From Ruminococcus sp. (GTDB lineage Bacteria > Bacillota > Clostridia > Oscillospirales > Ruminococcaceae): a DNA stretch of 64,000 nucleotides. The stretch lies in NCBI GenBank assembly GCA_017558505.1, contig JAFYUM010000006.1, positions 62,001-126,000 on the forward strand, given 5' to 3'. Under the pieces are notes generated by a model. It searched no databases, was not told where the DNA came from, and saw only the letters and a program-made list of their open reading frames with translations. Shown here one piece after another: positions 1-7,705 of the stretch. Each line of letters opens with the position of its first letter. The stretch's first letter is position 1. Made by a program: the position numbers and the translations under genes.

Positions 1-1239
1 ATAACTGAGCTTTCCCCGAAACAGCGGCTTACAATGAATTGGTGGCTCGATAAGAGATACTCACAGTATGACGCTATAATATGCGACGGTGCGGTCAGAA
101 GCGGTAAGACAATGTCAATGTCGCTGGGTTTTGCAATGTGGGCGATGAGCAGCTTCAGCGGAGGAATGTTTGCAGTCTGCGGTAAGACTGTAACATCACT
201 GCACAGAAACGTCATAACCCCATTATTGCTTATGCTCCGTGATACAGGAATGGTCTGCGAGGAGAAAATCAGCCGTAATTACGTTGATATCACCTTTGGC
301 GGTAAGAAAAACCGTTTCTATTATTTCGGTGGACGTGACGAAAGCTCTGCCGCACTTATCCAGGGTATTACCCTTTCAGGAGTGTTCCTTGATGAAGTGG
401 CACTTATGCCCCGTTCATTTGTTGAACAGGCATTGGCACGATGTTCCGTGAACGGCTCTAAAATGTGGTTCAATTGCAACCCCGACAATCCCTCCCACTG
501 GTTCTACAATGAATGGATCAGAAAGACGGAAAGCAAGAATGCCTTGTATATCCATTTCACAATGGACGATAATCCGTCGTTGTCGGAGGAGCTTAAAAAC
601 CGCTATAAAAGGCTGTATTCGGGAGCGTTCTATGATCGCTTTGTACTGGGTAAATGGACGGTATCCGAGGGTAATGTATATCCCATGTTCTCACGTGAAA
701 GGCACATATTTTCAACTGCTCCGGACTGTGAAAGATATATTATATCCTGCGATTACGGCACAGTCAATCCATCCTCATTCGGCTTATGGGGATATAGTGG
801 CGGCGTGTGGTATCGTTTAAGGGAGTATTACTACGATTCACGGAAAGAGGGGCAGTCACGCACAGACGAGGAGCATTACAGGGCGCTTGAAAGGCTTGCG
901 GAGGGATATAAAATCGAAAAGGTGATTATAGATCCCTCGGCGGCAAGCTTTATCGAATGTATCAGACGGCATGGAAAATTCCGCACGGTAAAGGCAGATA
1001 ACGATGTGATTGCAGGAATACGGCGGGTTGCGGCGGCTCTTAAAGATGGGAGGCTGAAATTCCACGACTCCTGCACCGATATAATACGTGAGTTTGATTT
1101 GTATCGCTGGTCATCAAAAGTGGGTGCGGACGTTCCCATAAAGGAAAATGACCACGCAATGGATGATATGCGGTATTTTGTATCAGATGTGCTAAATGAA
1201 AAATCAGATGATTTCTTTGTCATATCCCTGAAAAGATGA
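1..1239 (+). CDS. Phage terminase large subunit (5' end outside window)
   Basis: ATP-driven DNA packaging motor and headful nuclease of a tailed phage. The reading frame is open from base 1, and the residues before the first ATG at 34 (ITELSPKQRLT) look like real terminase N-terminus, so the gene probably begins upstream and 34 is not the start. A Walker A motif (GAVRSGKT) lies near 88-111 and a Walker B (FLDE) near 385-396. The C-terminal half has the spaced acidic residues (SCDYG, IIDPS, DDMRY) expected of the RNase H-like nuclease. Length fits the PBSX-type family. The portal gene follows after 12 bases, the normal phage order. The reading frame is intact. Confidence 0.88.
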   Translation: MTELSPKQRLTMNWWLDKRYSQYDAIICDGAVRSGKTMSMSLGFAMWAMSSFSGGMFAVCGKTVTSLHRNVITPLLLMLRDTGMVCEEKISRNYVDITFGGKKNRFYYFGGRDESSAALIQGITLSGVFLDEVALMPRSFVEQALARCSVNGSKMWFNCNPDNPSHWFYNEWIRKTESKNALYIHFTMDDNPSLSEELKNRYKRLYSGAFYDRFVLGKWTVSEGNVYPMFSRERHIFSTAPDCERYIISCDYGTVNPSSFGLWGYSGGVWYRLREYYYDSRKEGQSRTDEEHYRALERLAEGYKIEKVIIDPSAASFIECIRRHGKFRTVKADNDVIAGIRRVAAALKDGRLKFHDSCTDIIREFDLYRWSSKVGADVPIKENDHAMDDMRYFVSDVLNEKSDDFFVISLKR

Positions 1240-1251
1240 AAAGGAGGTTAA

Positions 1252-2376
1252 ATGAAACTATTCAAGAAAAAGACACCGAGAGCCGCCCCCGAATTATATC
1301 AGGCGGCAAGGGAAAACAGCACAATGCTGACGCTTCCCAACGATGCTTCACCCTTTGAAAAGGAATTATTTGACAGGCTGAGATATGCCGTACCTGTCAT
1401 TGATGCGGCTATCATGAAAATTGTCCGTCTTGCAGGTGGATTTCACCTTGTCTGTTCAGAAAAGAGGTATCAGGGTGAGCTTGACAGCTTCTGTGATACT
1501 GTTCCTGTCGGACTTCATGGCAAATCACTTAATTGTTTTGCGGATACGTTTCTTGACAGTCTGCTTACCTATGGTAATGCTGTGGGAGAAATTGTTCTCA
1601 ACGAAAGGGAAAAGGAAATTGCGGGGCTGTGGAACGGTGACAGCACGAGGGTTGTTATAAGTCAGGGTGTAACGCCCTTTGACAGACGGTATGCTGTAAG
1701 GTGTGCGGATAATACCTGTAAATCGGTAAAACACCCTGAACGAATTGTATACGCCGCACTTACAGGGGGCAATTCTCTTTTGAGGGGACTTCCTGCAATG
1801 AGCAGTATACTTCTGCGGATATATCAGTGTATCGGGCAGAATTACGACCGTGTGGGCAATGTCCGTTATGCCGTGACATATAAACCTGCAGAGAGTTCGG
1901 GGGAGTTCATTCACTCAAAGGAAAGAGCAATGATGATTGCAAGGGAGTGGGCGGACGGTATGAATTCCGCAAAATACGGACAGGTAAAGGACTTTATTGC
2001 TGTGGGCGATGTGGATATAAAGGTTATCGGAGCTGAAAATCAGCTTATTGATACGGAAATTCCCGTCAGACAGCTTCTGGAGCAGATAGTTGCAAAGCTG
2101 TCAATACCACCGTTTCTGCTGGGACTCAACTGGAGTTCAACAGAGCGAATGTCATCACAGCAGGCGGATATTCTCACCTCGGAGCTTGAATATTATCGCC
2201 GTCTTCTCACCCCTGTTTTATGCGATATAGGCAACGCCTATCTGAAATCACAGGGGCTTTGCGGAAAATGCACCGTTGAATGGGACAATATCAATTTACA
2301 GGATGAATCCGTCCTTGCGGAAACAAGACTGAATAACGCAAGAGCGGCAGAGATCGAAGCGAGATTAAATAATTGA
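1252..2376 (+). CDS. Phage portal protein
   Basis: Forms the dodecameric ring at one capsid vertex through which DNA is pumped. The 374-residue product has a typical portal C-terminal region (LSIPPFLLGLNW, then SQQADILTSELEYYRRLL), and a gene directly downstream of the large terminase is normally the portal. It is shorter than many portals (about 420-500 residues), mostly at the C-terminus, where it stops after a short acidic/Ala-rich helix. An AAAGGAGG ribosome binding site precedes the ATG. Assignment rests on motif and position; family membership is from memory, not a search. Confidence 0.8.
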   Translation: MKLFKKKTPRAAPELYQAARENSTMLTLPNDASPFEKELFDRLRYAVPVIDAAIMKIVRLAGGFHLVCSEKRYQGELDSFCDTVPVGLHGKSLNCFADTFLDSLLTYGNAVGEIVLNEREKEIAGLWNGDSTRVVISQGVTPFDRRYAVRCADNTCKSVKHPERIVYAALTGGNSLLRGLPAMSSILLRIYQCIGQNYDRVGNVRYAVTYKPAESSGEFIHSKERAMMIAREWADGMNSAKYGQVKDFIAVGDVDIKVIGAENQLIDTEIPVRQLLEQIVAKLSIPPFLLGLNWSSTERMSSQQADILTSELEYYRRLLTPVLCDIGNAYLKSQGLCGKCTVEWDNINLQDESVLAETRLNNARAAEIEARLNN

Positions 2377-2393
2377 TTATGGAGGGAATTTAA

Positions 2394-3350
2394 ATGTATA
2401 ATGATGTTAAACTTGAAAAGGGTATGTATAATTTCAGCGGCAAGAGCTTTACAGCAGCATTGGAGGAGCTTGACCCCTCCGCCGCATATATCGGTACAGA
2501 GCTTGAATCGCTGGACGCTTTTGAAAGACAGCTGAAACGCTTCAATATAAGGGTAAGCGGCACAGAATGCGACTGTGTGGAGAAGTTCTTTACATCGGGA
2601 GAAACAGCGGTACTTTTCCCCGAGTATGTCAAGAGATGTATAGCAAAGGGCTTTGACGGCACAGTGCTTGCATCAGTGACAGCAGTAAAAACCGTATGCG
2701 AAAGCGGTCAGTATTTAGGGTGTGTCCTTGATGATACGGCTGAATATTCTCCTACAGCACAGACAATAAAGCTTCCCGAATCTGTTGTTACAGAGGGGGA
2801 TACGGCGGTAGTGCTTGAAAAGTACGGCAGACTCATTAATGCTTCATATGAAGCTGTGAGAAAACAGCGCCTTGATGTGTTCGGAGTAATGCTCCGTGGT
2901 ATCGGTGTCAAGCTTGCTGTATCGGTGGTAAAAAAGGCGATGTCAGTACTTGCGGAGTCTGCGGCTGAAATTGCGGTGACTTCGCTGAACTATGCTGCAC
3001 TTGCGGAGCTTTACGGCAGTTTTGATTGCTTTGATATGACAACGGTCGTGGCTAATCCTGCGGACGCTTCAAAGATTGCGGCAATGAAACAGCTCAGTGA
3101 AACAAAGGTATCAGCGGACGGAAAAATGCTTCTTCCATTTGGTTCTGAACTTGTAAAGACGTCGGCGCTGGAACAGAATACAATTCTCGGACTTGACAGG
3201 AATTTTGCCCTTGAGTTTATCACAAACTCGGGACTTGTAATGGAAACAGACAAGCTTATTGACCGCCAGCTCGACAGTATCACTGTGTCTATTACCTGCG
3301 GATTCAGAAAAATTATGCCCGAAGCCGTTAAGAAGATCGTAATTTCATAA
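2394..3350 (+). CDS. Probable phage major capsid protein
   Basis: I do not recognise a signature motif. The 318-residue length, the mixed alpha/beta composition without membrane segments, and its place between portal and prohead protease suggest the HK97-type major capsid protein. The C-terminal third (LEQNTILGLDRNFALEFITNS and the closing SITCGFRKIMPEAVKKIVIS) resembles the part of capsid proteins describing bound ligand/metal loops and the final beta strands, but this is impressionistic. GGAGGG precedes the ATG. The order is unusual because the protease is normally encoded before the capsid. It could instead be another head protein. Confidence 0.5.
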   Translation: MYNDVKLEKGMYNFSGKSFTAALEELDPSAAYIGTELESLDAFERQLKRFNIRVSGTECDCVEKFFTSGETAVLFPEYVKRCIAKGFDGTVLASVTAVKTVCESGQYLGCVLDDTAEYSPTAQTIKLPESVVTEGDTAVVLEKYGRLINASYEAVRKQRLDVFGVMLRGIGVKLAVSVVKKAMSVLAESAAEIAVTSLNYAALAELYGSFDCFDMTTVVANPADASKIAAMKQLSETKVSADGKMLLPFGSELVKTSALEQNTILGLDRNFALEFITNSGLVMETDKLIDRQLDSITVSITCGFRKIMPEAVKKIVIS

Positions 3351-3356
3351 AATTGT

Positions 3357-3388
3357 CTGTAAGGACACGGTGTGCCGTGTCCTTACAC
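3357..3388 (+). other. Perfect 13-bp intercistronic hairpin
   Basis: A 13-base stem (3358-3370 pairing with 3375-3387) closes a TGTG tetraloop between the probable capsid gene and the protease gene. No T-run follows, so it is not a classical terminator. The protease ribosome binding site (AAAGGAG) begins right after it. It may protect the 3' end of the capsid message or damp protease translation. Confidence 0.6.
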
Positions 3389-3401
3389 GAAAGGAGAGAA
3401 A

Positions 3402-4226
3402 ATGGATAAAATTACCCTTGAAAAAATCAATAAATTCACCCGACGTGAATTTTCAGCCGATGAGTTATTCGTATTTTCCGTTATCCTCTGCGATAACGAG
3501 ATAGACCGTGATTGTGAACGCTTTTCCGACAAGGCACTTGATACCCTGAAAGAAATGTTCATCGGTAAAACAGGTATTTTTGACCACAAGCCCAGTACAT
3601 CAAATCAGACCGCAAGAATATATGACACGGAGCTTATAACTGATGAAAGCCGCACAACAAAAAACGGTGAATTGTATAAATATCTGAAAGCTTCCGCTTA
3701 TATGGTACGTACTGAGGATAACAAAAACCTTATAGCTGAAATTGACGGCGGAATTAAAAAAGAGGTCAGCATTTCCTGTTCAGCGGCAAAGAGAATTTGT
3801 TCCGTATGCGGAACTGAAAAGTCACAGGGCGGCTGTGGCCATATAATCGGTAAAAGCTACGGCGGAAAAATGTGTCATACAGTTCTCGACGGCATATCCG
3901 ATGCCTATGAGTGGAGCTTTGTGGCTGTTCCTGCGCAGGTAAATGCAGGGGTTACAAAAAAATACAGCGAGAACGGCTATGAAAAAATGCCTGTTTCCTC
4001 TGATGAACCCGATACAGAAAAGCTATGCCGTGAAATAAGACAGCTTGCATTTTTCAACGGCGGAGTAAAGTCGGCAGAAAAGGCTGAGGCTTCAATTGTG
4101 GGTAAATCCGTAACTGAACTTGAAGCAATAAAAAAAGGCTATGAAGCCATTTCGGGATATGCTGATACAGAAGTTCAGCTTTCGGTAGATATTGCAAAAG
4201 AGGATATGTCCCATTTCAGAGTTTAG
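3402..4226 (+). CDS. Phage prohead serine protease with Cys-rich insert
   Basis: Predicted capsid maturation protease that cleaves scaffold or capsid N-termini inside the prohead. Visible hallmarks are an early His in GIFDHKPS, the Ser motif KKEVSISCS, and the downstream EWSFVAVPAQVNAG segment, which matches the E-x-S-x-V-x-x-P-A pattern of prohead proteases. Between them lies CSVCG...GGCGHIIG...MCH, a C-x2-C plus C/H cluster likely to bind zinc. The C-terminal 90 residues could be an attached scaffold segment. The start is placed at 3402 because AAAGGAG precedes it; the upstream in-frame ATG at 3372 lies inside the hairpin. Encoded after rather than before the capsid gene. Confidence 0.72.
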   Translation: MDKITLEKINKFTRREFSADELFVFSVILCDNEIDRDCERFSDKALDTLKEMFIGKTGIFDHKPSTSNQTARIYDTELITDESRTTKNGELYKYLKASAYMVRTEDNKNLIAEIDGGIKKEVSISCSAAKRICSVCGTEKSQGGCGHIIGKSYGGKMCHTVLDGISDAYEWSFVAVPAQVNAGVTKKYSENGYEKMPVSSDEPDTEKLCREIRQLAFFNGGVKSAEKAEASIVGKSVTELEAIKKGYEAISGYADTEVQLSVDIAKEDMSHFRV

Positions 4227-4238
4227 GAGGCGAAACAG

Positions 4239-4589
4239 ATGAACACAGAAAAAATAAAATCCCTTTTCAGACTTTTTTCGGGAGATGTATGCGACGAGGA
4301 ACATGAGCCTATAATTGAATCAGCAATTCTTGAGGTTGAGGGAATGATTTCTGAAACCGCCGACAGAGATGATTCAAGACTTGATTTTCTCTGTGCGGCA
4401 CTTGCCAATTTCCGTTATTACCAGATTTTATCGGCACAGGATCGCTCTAAATTTACCTACGGCGGAAAAATTCTCAATGAGCGTGACGGGAAAATACTTG
4501 CATTTGCGGAGGGACTTCTGAAAGGTTATTTCCGTCTTTGCGGAGATATGATAAAAGGCTCTGATTTTGTGTTCATAGGCACAGCGTAA
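4239..4589 (+). CDS. Putative phage head-tail connector protein
   Basis: A 116-residue, mostly helical protein following the protease, preceded by TAGGAGG. Size, helical make-up and position match the small connector/adaptor proteins that dock under the portal (gp6/gp15 type), but I see no diagnostic motif. The gene spacing of 12 bases on both sides indicates co-transcription with the head genes. Function is inferred from position only. Confidence 0.45.
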   Translation: MNTEKIKSLFRLFSGDVCDEEHEPIIESAILEVEGMISETADRDDSRLDFLCAALANFRYYQILSAQDRSKFTYGGKILNERDGKILAFAEGLLKGYFRLCGDMIKGSDFVFIGTA

Positions 4590-4600
4590 AGGAGGTTACT

Positions 4601-4999
4601 ATGGTAGAGATACTTTCGCAGATAAGAAAAGCTCTGGAGGAAAAGGGCGTTGTAAACGTATGTGAAGCCTACGATGCTTTACCTGTGCGTGATAAAGGGG
4701 AGTATTTCGTTGTTGTGGGAGCAGGGGAGTATGAAGCACTTAATCCCATACGCACGGCTGAGAAGATATATATGCCCGTTAAATGCGATGTGACTTTTAC
4801 AGTCTATGCTCCCATGAATACAACGCAGGAACAGCTTTATGGCTACTACCGCTATAATCTGGAGAGTACAGTTGACGGTATGTGCGGATTGTGCAGCCGC
4901 CTTAAAAGCGTTAAGGTAAGCCCCGACAGTAAGCTGAACAGACTTACTCTGACCGCAGTTATGAAAATAAGCTGTATGAAAACTATTGAGGTGTCGTAA
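4601..4999 (+). CDS. Putative phage tail-completion/head-closure protein
   Basis: 132 residues, AAAGGAGG ribosome binding site, stop codon overlapping the next start by one base (TAATG). It has an N-terminal helix followed by a beta-rich body (CDVTFTVYAP, LNRLTLTAVMKIS), a pattern common in tail-terminator and neck proteins. No specific family is recognised. It could equally be a minor tail gene; the assignment is positional. Confidence 0.4.
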   Translation: MVEILSQIRKALEEKGVVNVCEAYDALPVRDKGEYFVVVGAGEYEALNPIRTAEKIYMPVKCDVTFTVYAPMNTTQEQLYGYYRYNLESTVDGMCGLCSRLKSVKVSPDSKLNRLTLTAVMKISCMKTIEVS

Positions 5000-5385
5000 T
5001 GAAACTGAGTGAGAAAAAAGCGTTTCCCGTAAAAATCGGAGCAATGACGCTGTACTGCGAAAAAATGACGTTGTCAGCCGATACTGCGGTTACAGTAAAT
5101 CCAACGGTTACAGGTTCGTCAGTGGTGACGAACAAATGTAAAAAAGTGACAAGGCTGTCATTTACGGGCAGAATATACAACAAGGAAAAACCGATGTTCT
5201 ATGCAGGCTTTGCCAACAACCTCAACGGAAATGAGGGGGTTGAAATTATATACAGGGATCTGCGGTTCGTCAGATGTATAATAACGGGGATAAAGGCTGT
5301 TGACGGCGGTGAGGATTTTGTGGAGCTTACTGTTGAAGCCTCCACAAGGTCGGCAGCATATTTTCTTGACGGGGTGACGGAATGA
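4999..5385 (+). CDS. Putative small phage tail protein (gpU/XkdP-like size class)
   Basis: 128 residues, beta-rich, containing TRLSFTGRIY and later FVELTVEAS, reminiscent of small tail proteins that precede the hub gene in contractile-tail phages such as P2 (gpU next to gpD). It overlaps both neighbours by one to four bases, implying translational coupling within the cassette. The similarity is structural impression only. In a complete phage, sheath, tube and tape-measure genes would be expected before this point; none is present. Confidence 0.38.
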   Translation: MKLSEKKAFPVKIGAMTLYCEKMTLSADTAVTVNPTVTGSSVVTNKCKKVTRLSFTGRIYNKEKPMFYAGFANNLNGNEGVEIIYRDLRFVRCIITGIKAVDGGEDFVELTVEASTRSAAYFLDGVTE

Positions 5386-6290
5386 TTTACTGGCTTGATT
5401 ACAGAACAAAGGACGGTGCAGAGGGGAGTCTGCAAAGCTGCGTTTCATTTGTATATGAAAAAGAAGCTTATACGCCCTATACGTCGCTGAAAGCGGTGGT
5501 TTACGGTGATGATCTTCCCGATGATATAACCGAAGTAAAGATGAATATTGACGGGTACCATATACATCATGGTTTTGTTGACAGCTACAGGGTAACAAGG
5601 CAAAATGGCATAAATCAGGGAATACTGGCTTCAAGGGGATTTACGGCATTGCTTACGGAAAATCAGCTTCCACCCGGAATGTATACGGATATGACGCTTG
5701 ACAGGCTGTTCAGTGATTACATAGCATTTCCGTATATCGAGCATGAAAGCAATACGCAGAGCAGTTATATCTATGTCAACAAGGGGGCTTCCATATGGGA
5801 CAGCATTGCAAATCTTTCGTACAAGATTGCAGAGGTATATCCATATGTGGCGGACAGTAATACTGTTATGATAAGTATGCCTGACATGCCGAGGAAAATC
5901 ATATGTGACAAGGAAAATATGTATTCCTGTGGTACGGAAATCATGACAAGGAGAATGGTAAGCAGCTATAATATGGCTGATATTTCGGGAGAATACGGTG
6001 CGTTTTCTGCAGTATCGGAGGAAGCTGCCGCACGGAATATCATACGTCACCGTCATTTTGAACTGGATATGAGATTTTTGAACAATCCGGATATGGCTTG
6101 CCAATACAGGATTATGATGTCGGAGAGGGGATATAAACGTCATTTTTTCACATTTGTGGGATTTCAGGGGCAGGATTTGAATGATATTGCCGTGATTGAT
6201 GAACAGGACGAAAGAAGAATAAATTCAGTAAAGGTGAAAGGCGGCAGAAATGGAGTTTTCACGGAAATAAGCGTATACGACACCACATAA
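5382..6290 (+). CDS. Phage baseplate hub-like protein (XkdQ/gpD type)
   Basis: 302 residues. It starts inside the previous gene (4-base overlap). The sequence pattern GFVDSYRV, then ASRGFTALLTENQLPP, a domain break, GASIWDSIANLSYKIAEVYP, then a closing RRINSVKVKGG segment follows the layout of contractile-tail hub proteins (Mu gp44, P2 gpD, PBSX XkdQ), which form the trimeric ring carrying the tail spike. It is the last phage-like gene; feoA follows after 109 bases. Recognition is by pattern, so a search against hub families would decide. Confidence 0.55.
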   Translation: MIYWLDYRTKDGAEGSLQSCVSFVYEKEAYTPYTSLKAVVYGDDLPDDITEVKMNIDGYHIHHGFVDSYRVTRQNGINQGILASRGFTALLTENQLPPGMYTDMTLDRLFSDYIAFPYIEHESNTQSSYIYVNKGASIWDSIANLSYKIAEVYPYVADSNTVMISMPDMPRKIICDKENMYSCGTEIMTRRMVSSYNMADISGEYGAFSAVSEEAAARNIIRHRHFELDMRFLNNPDMACQYRIMMSERGYKRHFFTFVGFQGQDLNDIAVIDEQDERRINSVKVKGGRNGVFTEISVYDTT

Positions 6291-6346
6291 GTCAAAGGGG
6301 AATATAATGTAATGCGGAATAACCGCAGAATTGTTCCCCAAAGCAA
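6286..6346 (+). other. Imperfect nested inverted repeat between hub gene and feoA
   Basis: GGGGAA (6296-6301) pairs across a small inner GCGG-AATAA-CCGC hairpin with TTCCCC near 6340. There is no T-run. It marks the junction between phage-derived genes and the feoA transcription unit. It might be a weak terminator or the remains of an insertion boundary. Confidence 0.3.
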
Positions 6347-6398
6347 AACTGAAATTCAAGAGTTAATTCTGGGAGCAATATATTATACGGAGGATAGT

Positions 6399-6626
6399 AT
6401 GAAATCCGAAAGAAATCTCGGCCACCTTAAAGAGGGTGAACGCTGTATTATATCGGCTGTAAAGCCAACAGGAATATCTGAAAGGCTGAAAGAGCTTGGT
6501 TTTACGGCAGGAACACCTGTAGTATGCCGCTGCAAGAGTTTTTCAGGGGATCCGACGGCTTATTATGTGAAAGGCACGGTAATAGCCCTGCGGAAGGAAG
6601 ATGCGGCGGCAATAAGCGTTTTATAA
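6399..6626 (+). CDS. feoA: FeoA-domain protein
   Basis: A 75-residue SH3-like FeoA domain, thought to modulate the FeoB ferrous iron transporter at the membrane. It shows the family core: a Leu-rich ISERLKELGF helix, AGTPVVCR strand and the ending VKGTVIALRKEDA. The start is chosen at 6399 because CGGAGGA lies five bases upstream; the longer frame from 6312 lacks a ribosome binding site. It is a single-gene unit closed by the terminator at 6632. The only feoB in the window is 41 kb away on the other strand, so feoA and feoB are uncoupled here. Confidence 0.85.
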   Translation: MKSERNLGHLKEGERCIISAVKPTGISERLKELGFTAGTPVVCRCKSFSGDPTAYYVKGTVIALRKEDAAAISVL

Positions 6627-6631
6627 GCAAG

Positions 6632-6665
6632 ACAGGCGTATACTTTTATGCATACGCCTGTTTTC
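6632..6665. terminator. Bidirectional terminator between feoA and CPCC gene
   Basis: A 10-bp stem (ACAGGCGTAT with ATACGCCTGT) with a 10-base loop, followed by TTTTC on the + strand. The genes converge here, so it likely ends both transcripts. Confidence 0.75.
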
Positions 6666-6668
6666 AAT

Positions 6669-6929
6669 TTATTCATTTACAATTTCTTCAGCAAAGGGCT
6701 CGCGGACAAAGGGAAGAAATTCTTCCATGCAGGCACCGTATTTCTTGTAATTCTCCCTTGCTTCGTTGAGGGATACCTTGTTTGCACCGTCTGCCAGATC
6801 GGGATCACGATACATAGCCTTATCGTCCTCCCAGAAACAAACGGGGCAAATGTCATAGCTGCCTTCCTCGCCGAGAGTGCGGTTTCCGCAGCAGGGGCAT
6901 ATAAATTTTGCTGTAATTTCCAGATCCAT
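6669..6929 (-). CDS. CPCC-family cysteine-rich protein
   Basis: A small zinc-binding protein of the CPCC family: FICPCCGNRTL, then GSYDICPVCFWEDD, i.e. C-P-C-C and C-P-V-C about 18 residues apart. These are widespread in bacteria and of unknown role, often near toxin or wall genes. The start is the ATG at 6929, seven bases after the stop of the upstream ABC ATPase; a GTG two codons earlier (6935) is also possible with the same AAGGAAG site. Last gene of the teichoic-acid operon. Confidence 0.75.
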   Translation of the reverse strand: MDLEITAKFICPCCGNRTLGEEGSYDICPVCFWEDDKAMYRDPDLADGANKVSLNEARENYKKYGACMEEFLPFVREPFAEEIVNE

Positions 6930-6936
6930 TTTCACA

Positions 6937-7692
6937 TTACTTCCTTTTCTTTGCATCTCTGTTATTTAAATATTCTTCGTACTTATCGCAGATTTCTTCC
7001 GTTTCGCCGAAATCAATCTGTTTTCCTTTTTCAATCCACAGCACCTTTGTTGCCATTCGTCTTATCTGTGCAAGGCTGTGGGATACGAGTATAGTTGTCG
7101 CTCCGCCCTGAATTACTTCAAGCATTTTTTCTTCGCTCTTTTTGCGGAATGCTCCGTCGCCTACGGAAAGAACCTCGTCAAGTATAAGTATTTCAGGATT
7201 TACAAGGCAGGCTATTGAAAAAGCAAGCCTTGATTTCATACCTGATGAAAGGTGGCTGAACTTTCTGTCCTCGAACTCCTTAAGCTCCGCAAATTCAATT
7301 ATATCCTCGTAGGTGTTATTCATAAATTCTCTTGTATATCCAAGTAACGCACCACGGAGAAACGCATTTTCTTTTACTGTCAGGTCAGGATCAAAGCCTG
7401 TGCCCAGTTCAAGGAGAGAAGCAATACTTCCCTTTACCGACATAGTACCTGCTGTGGGACGCATAATCCCTGATATAACCTTGCAGAGAGTTGATTTACC
7501 TGCACCGTTTGTGCCGACAATTCCAAGGAGTTCTCCCTGTTCAAGGGAAAAGGTAATACCCTGCAAAGCAAGAAATTCTTTTTTCACATAGGTTCCTTTA
7601 AGCTTCTGGATTATTATGTCTTTAAGTCCGGCGGTGGCAAAATCTCCCGTTATATATGATACAGAGATATTATTAAGCTCAATTTTTTTCAT
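6937..7692 (-). CDS. tagH: Wall polymer ABC transporter ATP-binding subunit (TagH/Wzt type)
   Basis: The ATPase half of an ABC-2 exporter that flips a finished wall teichoic acid or similar polymer across the membrane. It has Walker A (GTNGAGKST), the signature LSSGMKSRLAF and Walker B (ILILDEVLSVGD) in the arrangement typical of polysaccharide exporters. At 251 residues it lacks the C-terminal carbohydrate-recognition extension of some Wzt proteins. GGAGG sits seven bases before the ATG, and the gene is 13 bases after its permease partner. Confidence 0.88.
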   Translation of the reverse strand: MKKIELNNISVSYITGDFATAGLKDIIIQKLKGTYVKKEFLALQGITFSLEQGELLGIVGTNGAGKSTLCKVISGIMRPTAGTMSVKGSIASLLELGTGFDPDLTVKENAFLRGALLGYTREFMNNTYEDIIEFAELKEFEDRKFSHLSSGMKSRLAFSIACLVNPEILILDEVLSVGDGAFRKKSEEKMLEVIQGGATTILVSHSLAQIRRMATKVLWIEKGKQIDFGETEEICDKYEEYLNNRDAKKRK

Positions 7693-7705
7693 TTTATCCT
7701 CCGTA

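Noticed and set aside
5158..5634. 158-codon minus-strand frame over the phage tail genes
   Set aside because: Antisense to two overlapping phage genes, with no start signal.
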